DNA from: Planococcus donghaensis
GTDB taxonomy: Bacteria; Bacillota; Bacilli; Bacillales_A; Planococcaceae
DNA: 64,000 nucleotides
Direction: 5' to 3'
NCBI RefSeq assembly: GCF_001687665.2
Contig: NZ_CP016543.2
Coordinates: 2,852,001 to 2,916,000 of the forward strand
Part shown: piece after piece, positions 43,716 through 51,822 of the stretch
How the letters are laid out: every line of letters starts with the position of its first letter
Position numbering within the stretch: position 1 is the stretch's first letter
Program-made: the position numbers and the translations under genes
The notes under the pieces: generated by a model
Told to the model about the DNA's origin: nothing
Databases searched by the model: none
The model's input: the letters and a program-made list of their open reading frames with translations, nothing else

Positions 43716-45290
43716 TTATTTCGGCAAAAAGACTGTAAAAACCGTGCCTTTTTTCAGCTCTGAGCTGACTTCTATCGTTCCTTGTAATTTTTCAACTGCT
43801 TGTTGCACAATTGTCAATCCGTATCCTCGATCTTTTTTTCCAACTTTTGTTGAAAACCCTAGCTTAAATAAGTCTTCCATGTGTTCCGCTGGAATTCCAC
43901 GGCCCGAATCTTCTACCTCGATAACTAAATCGCGGCCTAAATCAGTAACGAAAAAAGAAACTTCTTTAACAGGTTGTTGCACTACTTCTTCAATTGCGTT
44001 GTCTATCAAGTTCCCTAAAATGTGAATCAGCTTAGCAATATCAAAGTGATCCGGAAGTTCTTCTAAAGAGCTATTTTCGTCAATGAGCAGTTCTACTTTA
44101 TTTTCTGATGCTTTGCCCATTTTCCCTAATAAGATTGCTTGAACTTTTTTATCCTTAATGTGGTCGAGCATATATTTTGTCTGATTTTCATGAATTTTGG
44201 TTTCTTGTTGGATCAACTCGATGGCTTCATTCTTTTGTTCGAGCTGCAACAATCCGGATATTGCATATAGTTTATTGGAGTATTCATGTGTTTGAGCCCG
44301 TAATCCTTCTGAGTATTGCTGAATTTCTGATAAAGTTTCCAACACTTCCTGAATATCGGTTTTTTCACGAAAAGTTGATACTGCACCTACAATTTCATTT
44401 TTGTGCATAATTTGGGTCCGATTAATAATCAGCACTTTGTTGCCAATAAGCATTTCTTCGTTGCGCATCACTTTATCTGGTTGCAATGCTTCTTTCATTC
44501 GTGAGTGAGGAAGAACATCAGCAATATCCGAATTAATAACGGCTTGTGTAAGTCCCAGCATTTTTTCGGCAGATTGGTTGATTTCAGTAATTCTTCCCCG
44601 ATTATCAATAGCCACTACTCCCTCTACTATGGAAGAAAGTAACGCTTCACGATCTCGGTACATCGCTGCTATTTCCCTGGGCTCTAATCCCATAGTTTCT
44701 TTTCGAATATTTTTGGCTAACAGAATACTACCAACTACACCAAGTGCCAGAGCTAGCAACACAAACTTTAAAAGCTCTAAGCTTTTTTGAAGAATGATTT
44801 GCTGTACGTCTTCTAACAAGTAACCAACTGAAACTAGTCCAACTACATTTCCGTTGCTATCAAAAACGGGTGCTTTTCCGCGCAAACTCGGACCGAGTGA
44901 ACCTTGAGCTTCAGATGTATAAAATTCGGCATTTAATAATGCACGTTCATTGTCGCCTCCTACCATAGCTTTGCCAATCTTCGACGGAGTAGGATGAGAA
45001 TAGCGAATACCATCTGTATTCCCCACCACAATAAATTCTGCTCCCACTTGTTTTCTCATATACTCAGCTATTGGTTGAATCGTCTCTGCTGGGTTTTCAT
45101 CGTCCATGGCCTCCACCACACTAGGCATAACTGAAATGCCAATTGCAGTTTCAAGTGCACGGGTTCCCACGTTTCCTTTCGTGTCACCCACTTCGTTATA
45201 AATAACAATGCCTCCAAAAAAAACAGTGACAAATAATATCAACGACATACTTAATAGTATAATTTTTGTTTGAAGCGATAAATTCTTCAT
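43716..45290 (-). CDS. CitA/DcuS-type sensor histidine kinase
   Basis: The 524-residue kinase has two transmembrane helices (about 9-29 and 171-191) around a Cache/PAS-like extracytoplasmic domain with FIVVGNTDGIRYSHPTPSKIGK. A cytoplasmic PAS follows (about 212-315), then a SpoOB-type dimerisation helix with the phospho-His in LRAQTHEYSNKLYAISGLL and an ATPase domain with LGNLIDNAIEE and GYGLTIVQQAV. CitA/DcuS kinases sense citrate or C4-dicarboxylates. With the regulator it forms an operon next to tctCBA. Confidence 0.93.
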   Translation of the reverse strand: MKNLSLQTKIILLSMSLILFVTVFFGGIVIYNEVGDTKGNVGTRALETAIGISVMPSVVEAMDDENPAETIQPIAEYMRKQVGAEFIVVGNTDGIRYSHPTPSKIGKAMVGGDNERALLNAEFYTSEAQGSLGPSLRGKAPVFDSNGNVVGLVSVGYLLEDVQQIILQKSLELLKFVLLALALGVVGSILLAKNIRKETMGLEPREIAAMYRDREALLSSIVEGVVAIDNRGRITEINQSAEKMLGLTQAVINSDIADVLPHSRMKEALQPDKVMRNEEMLIGNKVLIINRTQIMHKNEIVGAVSTFREKTDIQEVLETLSEIQQYSEGLRAQTHEYSNKLYAISGLLQLEQKNEAIELIQQETKIHENQTKYMLDHIKDKKVQAILLGKMGKASENKVELLIDENSSLEELPDHFDIAKLIHILGNLIDNAIEEVVQQPVKEVSFFVTDLGRDLVIEVEDSGRGIPAEHMEDLFKLGFSTKVGKKDRGYGLTIVQQAVEKLQGTIEVSSELKKGTVFTVFLPK

Positions 45291-45381
45291 ACTCTATACT
45301 CCCACAAGATACTGAATTTTTAATATTTGTAGTCTATCACACTTTATGTAAAGAAAAAGCTCATTTTCAAGACAATTCAAA

Positions 45382-45414
45382 CAAAAAAACTTCATCCCCT
45401 AATAGAGGATGAAG
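45382..45414 (-). terminator. Terminator of the PfkB-OsmC operon
   Basis: Arms CTTCATCC and GGATGAAG; on the minus strand a T7 run follows, 14 bp after the OsmC stop. Confidence 0.83.
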
Positions 45415-45428
45415 CAAAGAATAAGGCT

Positions 45429-45878
45429 TTAGTTTTCTTTTTGAATATCTGCCTGCAACTCAATTTCCACATTGCCTTTGATCGCACGTGTAATCATGCA
45501 TGAACTTTCGGCTTTTTCTGCTAGCTTTTGCGCTAGCGCTAAGTCCTTTTCTGTCGCGTCACCTTTTAACACCAATTTAGGCTTATGAATAATACGCTTG
45601 TACGTAATGACGCCTTTTTCAACTTCGACAATTCCTTCTGACTCCATGGTGAGCGATTGTTTTTCTAATTTACTACGCTCCATCATGGCAGCAAGCGTAA
45701 TAATGTAACACGTCGCCGCTGCACCTAAGAGCATCTCGTCAGGATTCGTACCGACTCCTGGTCCGTCCATTTCTGGTGGGATCGAGATGTGTGTTTTTAA
45801 ATTACCTGTTTCAATTTCTCCTACATCGTTACGAAGACCTGGCCAATTCGCCTTTAAATGAAAGCTATGCAATGCCAT
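45429..45878 (-). CDS. OsmC/Ohr family protein
   Basis: The 149-residue protein has the OsmC fold with the two redox Cys in GAAATCYIITLAAM and AESSCMITRAI. These proteins reduce organic hydroperoxides, usually with lipoyl or low-molecular thiols. Its ATG shares its A with the stop of the PfkB gene (TAATG), so translation is coupled. The combination with a sugar kinase has no obvious metabolic logic. Confidence 0.9.
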   Translation of the reverse strand: MALHSFHLKANWPGLRNDVGEIETGNLKTHISIPPEMDGPGVGTNPDEMLLGAAATCYIITLAAMMERSKLEKQSLTMESEGIVEVEKGVITYKRIIHKPKLVLKGDATEKDLALAQKLAEKAESSCMITRAIKGNVEIELQADIQKEN

Positions 45879-46822
45879 TACACTTCTCTCCCATCTTTCA
45901 TCTCTTCAATACGCGGCATCGCTGTTAAAGCACCTGCTTTCGTCGCGCAAAGAGCTCCCATTCGATTCCCAAAGTCAGCACACTCTATGACGTCCTGCTG
46001 TGTTTTAGGGAATCCGTTTAAATAGACGTGACGAATAATCCCTGCCATAAATGCATCTCCCGCTCCTGTCGTATCGACAGGTTGTACAGGAATAACCGGC
46101 ACATGGATTGTTTGGTCTTGAAAAACCGCATAAGTACCATTTTCACCATCAGTTACAAAAACCAACGGAATCGCATTGCCAGATAATCGTTCAATTCCCT
46201 CTTCGAGTGAATCTGTTTTCATTAAAAATGCAAGCTCTTCTGTTGTTAGCTTAATGATATCGGCTGTAGGTAAAAATTTCATAACAATTTGACGGCAATG
46301 TCCTTCGCTTTCCCAGCGCAGTGGTCGAATGTTCACGTCATAGGAACAAATAACATTATGCTCTTTTGACAGTTCAATCGCCTTTCGTGTGGTCGCCCTC
46401 GCCTCTGGATGAAAAAGAGTTCCTGAACAAAAATGAAAGCCACTAGCTTGCTCAAAAGATTTGGTGTTTAATTGTGTTTCCGTCACTTGAAGATCCGGAG
46501 TTTCATTCACATACGAAGCAAATACTCGATCAAACTCAGGCGTCAAATGAATATAAACGCCACTGACTCTTTTTTCAGGCACCGTAATTGCGTGTGTTAA
46601 ATCGACCCCTTCTCTTACCAATTCATTGCGTACAAAAGTAGAGGTCTCATCGTCCCCCGTGATGGTGATGAAGTGTGAAGGTATGCCTAACCGACTAACG
46701 CCTGCAGCTACATTTACTGTAGCTCCGCCGAGATGGCGATTAAATGAGGTGTTAGTAGTGTCTGTAGCGATATAATCTACAAACGCATCTCCATATGTGA
46801 GTATGTACTTATTTTTTTTCAT
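45878..46822 (-). CDS. PfkB family carbohydrate kinase (fructokinase-like)
   Basis: The 314-residue protein has the PfkB N-terminal signature (LGGATVNVAAGVSRLG) and the C-terminal one (VDTTGAGDAFMAGIIRHV with the catalytic Asp). Start MKKNKYILTYGDAFVDYIATD is like fructokinase or ribokinase. The sugar phosphorylated is unknown. No sugar transporter or glycosidase gene is adjacent. Confidence 0.9.
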   Translation of the reverse strand: MKKNKYILTYGDAFVDYIATDTTNTSFNRHLGGATVNVAAGVSRLGIPSHFITITGDDETSTFVRNELVREGVDLTHAITVPEKRVSGVYIHLTPEFDRVFASYVNETPDLQVTETQLNTKSFEQASGFHFCSGTLFHPEARATTRKAIELSKEHNVICSYDVNIRPLRWESEGHCRQIVMKFLPTADIIKLTTEELAFLMKTDSLEEGIERLSGNAIPLVFVTDGENGTYAVFQDQTIHVPVIPVQPVDTTGAGDAFMAGIIRHVYLNGFPKTQQDVIECADFGNRMGALCATKAGALTAMPRIEEMKDGREV

Positions 46823-46983
46823 GCGTAATTCTCCTTTGTGTTAAAAACCTTCTTCATTGATATACTAGTAATTGGATAAATTTCAACTAGCATCAGAAGA
46901 CTTCATAATATGAGTCTGTACAATTATACTCTCCATTTTTACAGGCAAGACCGCTTTTCACTAAGTAAAAGGAGGTTTCCACC

Positions 46984-47547
46984 TTGGAAATCAGTATACG
47001 ACAGGCACTTCCTGGCGATGCAAAAAAAGTCGCACCTCTTATTATCAACGCTATCGGTAAAATTGCAAACCATATGACCGCAGAAAAAGATTCTGTAACC
47101 GTACGCGAAAAAGTTGAAGATATGGTGCGTGGAGAAAATACACGTCATAGTTACCACTATACATATGTAGCCACTTTAGCCGGGGACATTGTAGGCATTT
47201 TAGTTCTTTATCATGGCAACCAAGCAGAAGTTTTAGACCGTTATTTGATGGAGCAATTGAAAAAGCAAGGACATGAGCGAATATTTGAACCTGAAGCGCA
47301 TCTAGACGAATGGTATATCGACACTGTTTCAATCGACCCTCCTTATCAAGGACAAGGAATTGGCTCAAAACTACTTGATTACGCAGAAGAACTTGTATCA
47401 TCTAGTGGAAATAGTAAGCTTTCGCTCAACGTCGATGTGGACAAGGAAGGGGCTATTCGTCTTTACAAACGTCTCGGGTATTCTATTGCTGAACCGTGGA
47501 TGATTATTGGCGAGCCTTTCCATCACATGGTGAAAATCATTTCTTAA
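46984..47547 (+). CDS. GNAT family N-acetyltransferase
   Basis: The 187-residue protein starts at a TTG with AAAAGGAGG about 8 nt upstream. The acetyl-CoA motif is IDTVSIDPPYQGQGIGSKLL (about 112-131), followed by LNVDVDKEGAIRLYKRLGY. The N-terminal half (RQALPGDAKKVAPLIINAIG) is typical of the family. The substrate is unknown. The mobile element at 47596 was inserted into the terminator that follows this gene. Confidence 0.88.
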   Translation: MEISIRQALPGDAKKVAPLIINAIGKIANHMTAEKDSVTVREKVEDMVRGENTRHSYHYTYVATLAGDIVGILVLYHGNQAEVLDRYLMEQLKKQGHERIFEPEAHLDEWYIDTVSIDPPYQGQGIGSKLLDYAEELVSSSGNSKLSLNVDVDKEGAIRLYKRLGYSIAEPWMIIGEPFHHMVKIIS

Positions 47548-47570
47548 AGCCTATATTAATATAGAAGAAA

Positions 47571-47595
47571 GCCGCTCCAGAAAATCTGGAGCGGC
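47571..47595. repeat. Left copy of the duplicated terminator hairpin (locus 1)
   Basis: Arms GCCGCTCCAG and CTGGAGCGGC with loop AAAAT. An A-rich stretch (AAGAAA) precedes it, but no T-tract follows, because the element starts directly after. It matches the right copy at 48168-48192 except for one T/C change in the loop. Confidence 0.9.
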
Positions 47596-48167
47596 AGTTT
47601 GTAGATAAAATAGTACTTACTCATTTTTTGTATGCATATAGGATTCTCCGCACCCAGTGGACGCTTTCCGCGGACTCCGCGCTGAGCCTCCTCGTCGCAA
47701 GCTCCTGCGGGGTCTCATCACTTCGTTTTTCCTCTGGAAAGTCAGTGACCGAAGGGACTTCGGACAGTGGCTTTGCGACGAAGCTAGCGCAGCGATGCAG
47801 GAGCATATCTTTGCCCTTCGCCACTTGGTGCTCCGAATCTTGGAGTGAGTAGAGGAAAAAACTTTTCATAAGTTATTTTTATGATGAAGCGTACTAAAGA
47901 ATCTTACTTTGTTTGTAGCAAGAAGCCTTCAACTGGGCTGGTCCACGGAGACTCCTGTGGGACAGCGAAAGCTGAAGACCCCGCAGGAATAGCATTGGCC
48001 GAAGCCTGCGAGGACAAGCTTTTGCGACGAAGCTAGCGCAGCGATGCAGGAGCATGGGTTTTCAGTGACGAGGAGGCTGAAGCTGAGCCCACGGAAAGCG
48101 AAGTGGCCAGCCCGGTTGAAGAGTATACATCACTATTTAGTTTAATAAGACTTTATACACAGTCTGA
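47596..48167 (+). mobile_element. Non-autonomous terminator-inserted element, copy 1 (572 bp)
   Basis: Left end AGTTTGTAGATAAA (with the preceding C, CAGTTTGTAGATAAA) and right end, read inwards, CAGACTGTGTATAAAG are inverted repeats. Inside are two GC-rich imperfect palindromes: module A (about 47641-47846) and module B (47927-48121, ends CTTCAACTGGGCTGG and CCAGCCCGGTTGAAG). Both share a core of about 34 bp containing GACGAAGCTAGCGCAGCGAT. The whole element recurs in inverted orientation at 61808-62378. It sits between two copies of one hairpin, here read as a target duplication. No transposase is encoded; short ORFs inside are palindrome by-products. Confidence 0.8.
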
Positions 48168-48194
48168 GCCGCTCCAGAAAACCTGGAGCGGCTC
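48166..48194. terminator. Right copy of the duplicated terminator hairpin (locus 1)
   Basis: Arms GAGCCGCTCCAG and CTGGAGCGGCTC with an AAAAC-type loop, followed by TTTTT. This copy has kept the T-tract and still works as terminator of the converging metQ gene and of the region upstream. Confidence 0.88.
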
Positions 48195-48214
48195 TTTTTA
48201 GCTTATTACTACTG

Positions 48215-49039
48215 TTATTGCTCAGTCATCCATTGAGGTTTACCGAATCCTTCAAAATTCTCATCGATTACTTTTTCGAATTCTTCCGATTCCACAATTT
48301 CTATTAAATCATTAGCCAATTCACTATCTTCATTTTCTGCTTTAACCGCCACTAAATTACGGTACTGATCTGGCATGTTTTCAAGTGCCAATGCATCCAA
48401 AAGATCCATTTCAGCTGCTAATGCAAAGTTTCCAGGAACAGCGGATAAATCAGATCCTTCAACTGCACGTGGCAATTGACCAGCTTCGATTGGCTGGAAT
48501 ACTAGGTTCTTTTTGTTCGTAATAACATCTCTTTCTGAAATTTTTAAGTCATCTACTTCTGGATCCACTTCAACGAGACCTTGATCTTCAAGAATCTGCA
48601 AAGCACGAGCCGCATTAACAGGGTCATTAGGAATTGCGATGGTTGCGCCATCTTCAATGTCCTCTAATGTATCAAATTGATTAGAGTAAATACCCATTGG
48701 TGCTGTTGGCACAACGATTAAGCCAGACAAGTCCATATTGTTTTCTTTTTCAAAGTTCTCCAAGTAAATGGTGTGCTGGAATAGGTTGGCATCAATATCG
48801 CCACCATCAAGCGCAATATTGGGTTGTATATAATCACTAAATTCTACCAGTTCAACTGTATATCCTTTTTCTTCAAGACCTGGGACAATGGCTTGTTTAA
48901 GCATATCGCTATAAGGCCCTGCCGTAGCTCCTAATTTAATGTCTTTTGAAGGCTCTCCTGATGTTGCTTCGTTTTCTTCACTGCCACATGCCGCTAAAGC
49001 TAATGCACTTGCTGCTACGAGTAATCCTAATTTTTTCAT
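48215..49039 (-). CDS. metQ: Methionine-binding lipoprotein MetQ
   Basis: The 274-residue protein has a lipobox (LAACGSEEN) and the NlpA/MetQ fold: IKLGATAGPYSDML, LVEFSDYIQPNIALDGGDIDANLFQHTIYLENF, and AIPNDPVNAARALQILE. It binds methionine (D or L) for the MetNI importer. It is the last gene of metNIQ, controlled by the SAM riboswitch at 50797-50897. Confidence 0.94.
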   Translation of the reverse strand: MKKLGLLVAASALALAACGSEENEATSGEPSKDIKLGATAGPYSDMLKQAIVPGLEEKGYTVELVEFSDYIQPNIALDGGDIDANLFQHTIYLENFEKENNMDLSGLIVVPTAPMGIYSNQFDTLEDIEDGATIAIPNDPVNAARALQILEDQGLVEVDPEVDDLKISERDVITNKKNLVFQPIEAGQLPRAVEGSDLSAVPGNFALAAEMDLLDALALENMPDQYRNLVAVKAENEDSELANDLIEIVESEEFEKVIDENFEGFGKPQWMTEQ

Positions 49040-49051
49040 GTCATTCTCCCC

Positions 49052-49723
49052 TTATCGTTTATCTATCGCTTTCGCTGTATAGTCTCCTGCTTGTTGAATC
49101 AATTGAACCAACACAATTAAAATTACGACTGTGACAATCATGATGGTGTTGTCGTATCGATAATAACCAAAGCGAATGGCCAAATCTCCTATGCCTCCGC
49201 CACCCACAACACCAGCCATAGCTGAATAAGCAACTAAGCTAATAATCGTTAATGTAATTCCTTGGACGATGCTCGCCTTTGCTTCAGGGAGTAGAACGTC
49301 TTTAATAATCATCCATGGTGTGGCTCCTACTGCAATAGCTGCTTCAATTACCCCTTTATCAATTTCACGAAGTGAATTTTCTACAATTCGCGCGAAAAAG
49401 GGAATGGCTGCAACCGATAAAGAAACACTGGCCGCAACCGGACCGATTGTTGTCCCTGTGATAAGTTTCGTCAAAGGAATAAGTGCTACTAACAAAATGA
49501 TAAATGGAATAGAGCGTACAATATTTACAATAAAGCCAAGCACTGAGTTGACTGGTCGATTTTCAAGAAACAAGCCACGATCTGTTATAAATAGCAAAAT
49601 TCCGAGTGGCAATCCTATAATCAGTGACACCGATAATGAGATGCCGATCATCATTAACGTTTGGAAAAATGCAGTTTGGATTTCTGGCCACAACTCAATA
49701 ATTCGTCCCCATTCAATGTCCAC
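49052..49723 (-). CDS. metI: Methionine ABC transporter permease MetI
   Basis: The 223-residue protein has five to six transmembrane helices and the permease EAA loop (AAIAVGATPWMIIKDVLLPEA). It overlaps metN by 11 bp and precedes metQ by 12 bp. Confidence 0.94.
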   Translation of the reverse strand: MDIEWGRIIELWPEIQTAFFQTLMMIGISLSVSLIIGLPLGILLFITDRGLFLENRPVNSVLGFIVNIVRSIPFIILLVALIPLTKLITGTTIGPVAASVSLSVAAIPFFARIVENSLREIDKGVIEAAIAVGATPWMIIKDVLLPEAKASIVQGITLTIISLVAYSAMAGVVGGGGIGDLAIRFGYYRYDNTIMIVTVVILIVLVQLIQQAGDYTAKAIDKR

Positions 49724-50726
49724 TCGATATCACCTCCACAATTGCTGACCTATTTTCTAAGTATCTCAAAGCCTCCATAACTTCTATTTCAGCGCCTTTT
49801 AACTCCATAACAAAGATACCAAGTGGTCGCTCTTGAATATACTCGATGGCTCCATGTAAAAAGTTACCTTTTACTGAAAAGCTCTGGAGCATGTCGGAAA
49901 TGACGCCTTCACCGGCTACGCCACCTTTAAATAATACTTTTACTAAGGTTCCTTTAAACTCTTTTAAAATATGTACTGGCACATTAAAGGATACGACACT
50001 AGAGATAAATTCCTTTGTTAGTTCTTTTTGAGGATCCGCAAAAATATCGTATACTCGTCCTTCTTCAATCACACGCCCCCCTTGCATGATGGCCATGCGA
50101 TCACAAATTTCTTTTACGACATTCATCTCGTGAGTGATTAACACAATCGTAATGTTCAATATTTGATTGATCTCTTTTAATAACCGCAAAATTGATAAAG
50201 TCGTATTAGGATCGAGTGCTGAAGTTGCTTCGTCACATAGCAGCACCGCGGGATTGTTGGCCAACGCTCGCGCTATGCCGACGCGTTGTTTTTGACCACC
50301 ACTCAACTGTGCAGGATAGACATCCCGTTTATCAGCCAAGCCGACCATTTCAAGCAGTTCTTCTACACGATTTTTAATCTCTTTAGAAGGCGTACCAGCC
50401 GCTCGAAGTGCAAAAGCGATATTGTCATACACCGTCTTTTGACTAATCAAATAAAAATGTTGAAAAATCATGCCGATTTTTAATCGCGCTTTTCTCAATT
50501 GATCGCCACTTAGCGTAGTCAAATCTTTTTTATCGACTACGATACTGCCTGAAGTTGGTCGTTCAAGTAAGTTGATGCAGCGAATCAGAGAACTTTTTCC
50601 GGCTCCTGAATAACCAACAATTCCGAAAATCTCTCCTTTCCCAACTTCAAGTGAGACATTGTCCACTCCGGTGACGGTACCATGCTTTGTTGTATAAGTT
50701 TTTGTCAAATTCTTAATCTGTATCAT
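49713..50726 (-). CDS. metN: Methionine ABC transporter ATPase MetN
   Basis: From the ATG at 50726 (GGGGGGAAGCT upstream) the protein has 337 residues: Walker A GYSGAGKSS, signature LSGGQKQRVGIARAL, Walker B VLLCDEATSALDP and a C-terminal NIL domain (about 265-337) that senses methionine. The frame is open upstream to 50867, but this part lies inside the S-box leader and its terminator, so it is not coding. Confidence 0.95.
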   Translation of the reverse strand: MIQIKNLTKTYTTKHGTVTGVDNVSLEVGKGEIFGIVGYSGAGKSSLIRCINLLERPTSGSIVVDKKDLTTLSGDQLRKARLKIGMIFQHFYLISQKTVYDNIAFALRAAGTPSKEIKNRVEELLEMVGLADKRDVYPAQLSGGQKQRVGIARALANNPAVLLCDEATSALDPNTTLSILRLLKEINQILNITIVLITHEMNVVKEICDRMAIMQGGRVIEEGRVYDIFADPQKELTKEFISSVVSFNVPVHILKEFKGTLVKVLFKGGVAGEGVISDMLQSFSVKGNFLHGAIEYIQERPLGIFVMELKGAEIEVMEALRYLENRSAIVEVISSGH

Positions 50727-50743
50727 AGCTTCCCCCCGGCAAT

Positions 50744-50776
50744 AAAAAAATGCCTCTTTCATCAAGAAAGAGACAT
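50744..50776 (-). terminator. S-box terminator hairpin before metN
   Basis: Arms GATGTCTCTTTC and GAAAGAGGCATT on the minus strand followed by T6-7. This is the expression platform of the SAM riboswitch; SAM binding should favour it. Confidence 0.9.
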
Positions 50777-50796
50777 CGAAAATTTTAATTTCTCGA

Positions 50797-50897
50797 CTTA
50801 TCTTCCGAAATGCTTTTACATTTCGCAGGACTTGGCACCTTCCCAATTGGGGGTTGCCGGACGTCATAGGGCCTACCCCTCGGTCTCTCTTGATAAG
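50797..50897 (-). promoter_or_regulatory. metN: SAM-I (S-box) riboswitch of metNIQ
   Basis: On the minus strand P1 arms CTTATC and GATAAG enclose the S-box core: AGAGAGACCGAGGG, CCCTATGACGTCCGGCAACC, AAGGTGCCAAGTCCTGCGA and AAGATAAG. SAM represses the methionine importer. Confidence 0.96.
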
Positions 50898-50919
50898 TTG
50901 TTATATTAGATTGAATTTT

Positions 50920-50948
50920 ATATTACAGACATAAATTCAGAGTGTCAA
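50920..50948 (-). promoter_or_regulatory. Sigma-A promoter of the SAM riboswitch-metNIQ operon
   Basis: TTGACA (50948-50943), a 17-nt spacer and TAATAT (50925-50920) on the minus strand end about 20 nt before the aptamer. The -35 abuts the stop of the upstream nitrilase-type gene. Confidence 0.82.
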
Positions 50949-51737
50949 TCAAATTTTGAATGTTTCGTATAATTTTTCGCGGCGATCGTCGAATACCGGA
51001 ATTCGTTTTCGAACTTCTTCTACTTCGTTCAAATCAATTTCCACATAACCTATGCCTTCTTCTTTTTTCATGTCTAACCGAATTTCTCCCCACGGAGCAA
51101 CTACCATGGTGCTGCCACCAAAGACGTTGTTCGGATCACTGCCGATGCGGTTAACGCCAACAATAAAACATTGGTTTTCAATCGCACGAGCTTGTAGTAA
51201 CGTACGCCAATGATCAATTCTTGGCTCCGGCCATTCTGCAGACACAAAAATAAGCTTTGCATCGTTCAATGCTTGCGCTCGAATCCACTCAGGAAAACGG
51301 ATATCGTAGCAAATAACACCGCCATAAACGACATTATCCAATTTAAACGTGCCAAGAGAATCGCCTTCTTCTAAATGAATATGTTCATCCATCAATCCAA
51401 AACGATGTGCTTTATCATATTCAGAAACAAGCTCACCTTTTTTATTGACGACATACATCGTATTGTAAAAACCGTTATTTTTCTCTGTTGAAACAGAACC
51501 CCCAACAATGTTTACCGATTTTTCTTTTGCAAAGTTTTTCAACATCTCTACTGTCCGGTTTGTACTGTCCGCCAATGTGTTGAGCTCTGTTAGCGCATAA
51601 CCCGTATTCCACATTTCAGGCAAAACTATCGTATCTGCCCCATTGTCAGCGGCTTCAGTTAAATAGTTCAATACCTGCTGGTAGTTTTTTTCTGGTTCCC
51701 CAAATACAATATCCATCTGAACACATGCAATTTTCAT
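50949..51737 (-). CDS. Carbon-nitrogen hydrolase (omega-amidase, MtnU-like)
   Basis: From the ATG at 51737 (GGAGGAG 5 nt upstream) the protein has 262 residues. Catalytic triad of the nitrilase family: Glu in IVLPEMWNTGY, Lys in YDKAHRFGLMDE, and Cys in YGGVICYDIRFPEWIR. B. subtilis MtnU (YkrU) is thought to hydrolyse alpha-ketoglutaramate-type amides in the methionine salvage pathway. It is divergent from the mtnE-like aminotransferase, the same neighbourhood as ykrU-ykrV. Confidence 0.9.
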   Translation of the reverse strand: MKIACVQMDIVFGEPEKNYQQVLNYLTEAADNGADTIVLPEMWNTGYALTELNTLADSTNRTVEMLKNFAKEKSVNIVGGSVSTEKNNGFYNTMYVVNKKGELVSEYDKAHRFGLMDEHIHLEEGDSLGTFKLDNVVYGGVICYDIRFPEWIRAQALNDAKLIFVSAEWPEPRIDHWRTLLQARAIENQCFIVGVNRIGSDPNNVFGGSTMVVAPWGEIRLDMKKEEGIGYVEIDLNEVEEVRKRIPVFDDRREKLYETFKI

Positions 51738-51822
51738 ATTCTCTCCTCCAGTAGACAAGCTCCTCTAAATTCTATAAGATTCGGAGTAGAAGTGCAATTA
51801 TTTCGAAAATAAGGAGAATTAC

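Noticed and set aside
47621..47869. ORFs inside mobile element copy 1 on both strands
   Set aside because: Several frames are open at once in a GC-rich palindrome, without ribosome binding sites, and the matching segment in copy 2 opens different ends.
50727..50867. N-terminal extension of MetN
   Set aside because: The stretch is the S-box aptamer and terminator; the ATG at 50726 has a good RBS and gives the normal MetN length.
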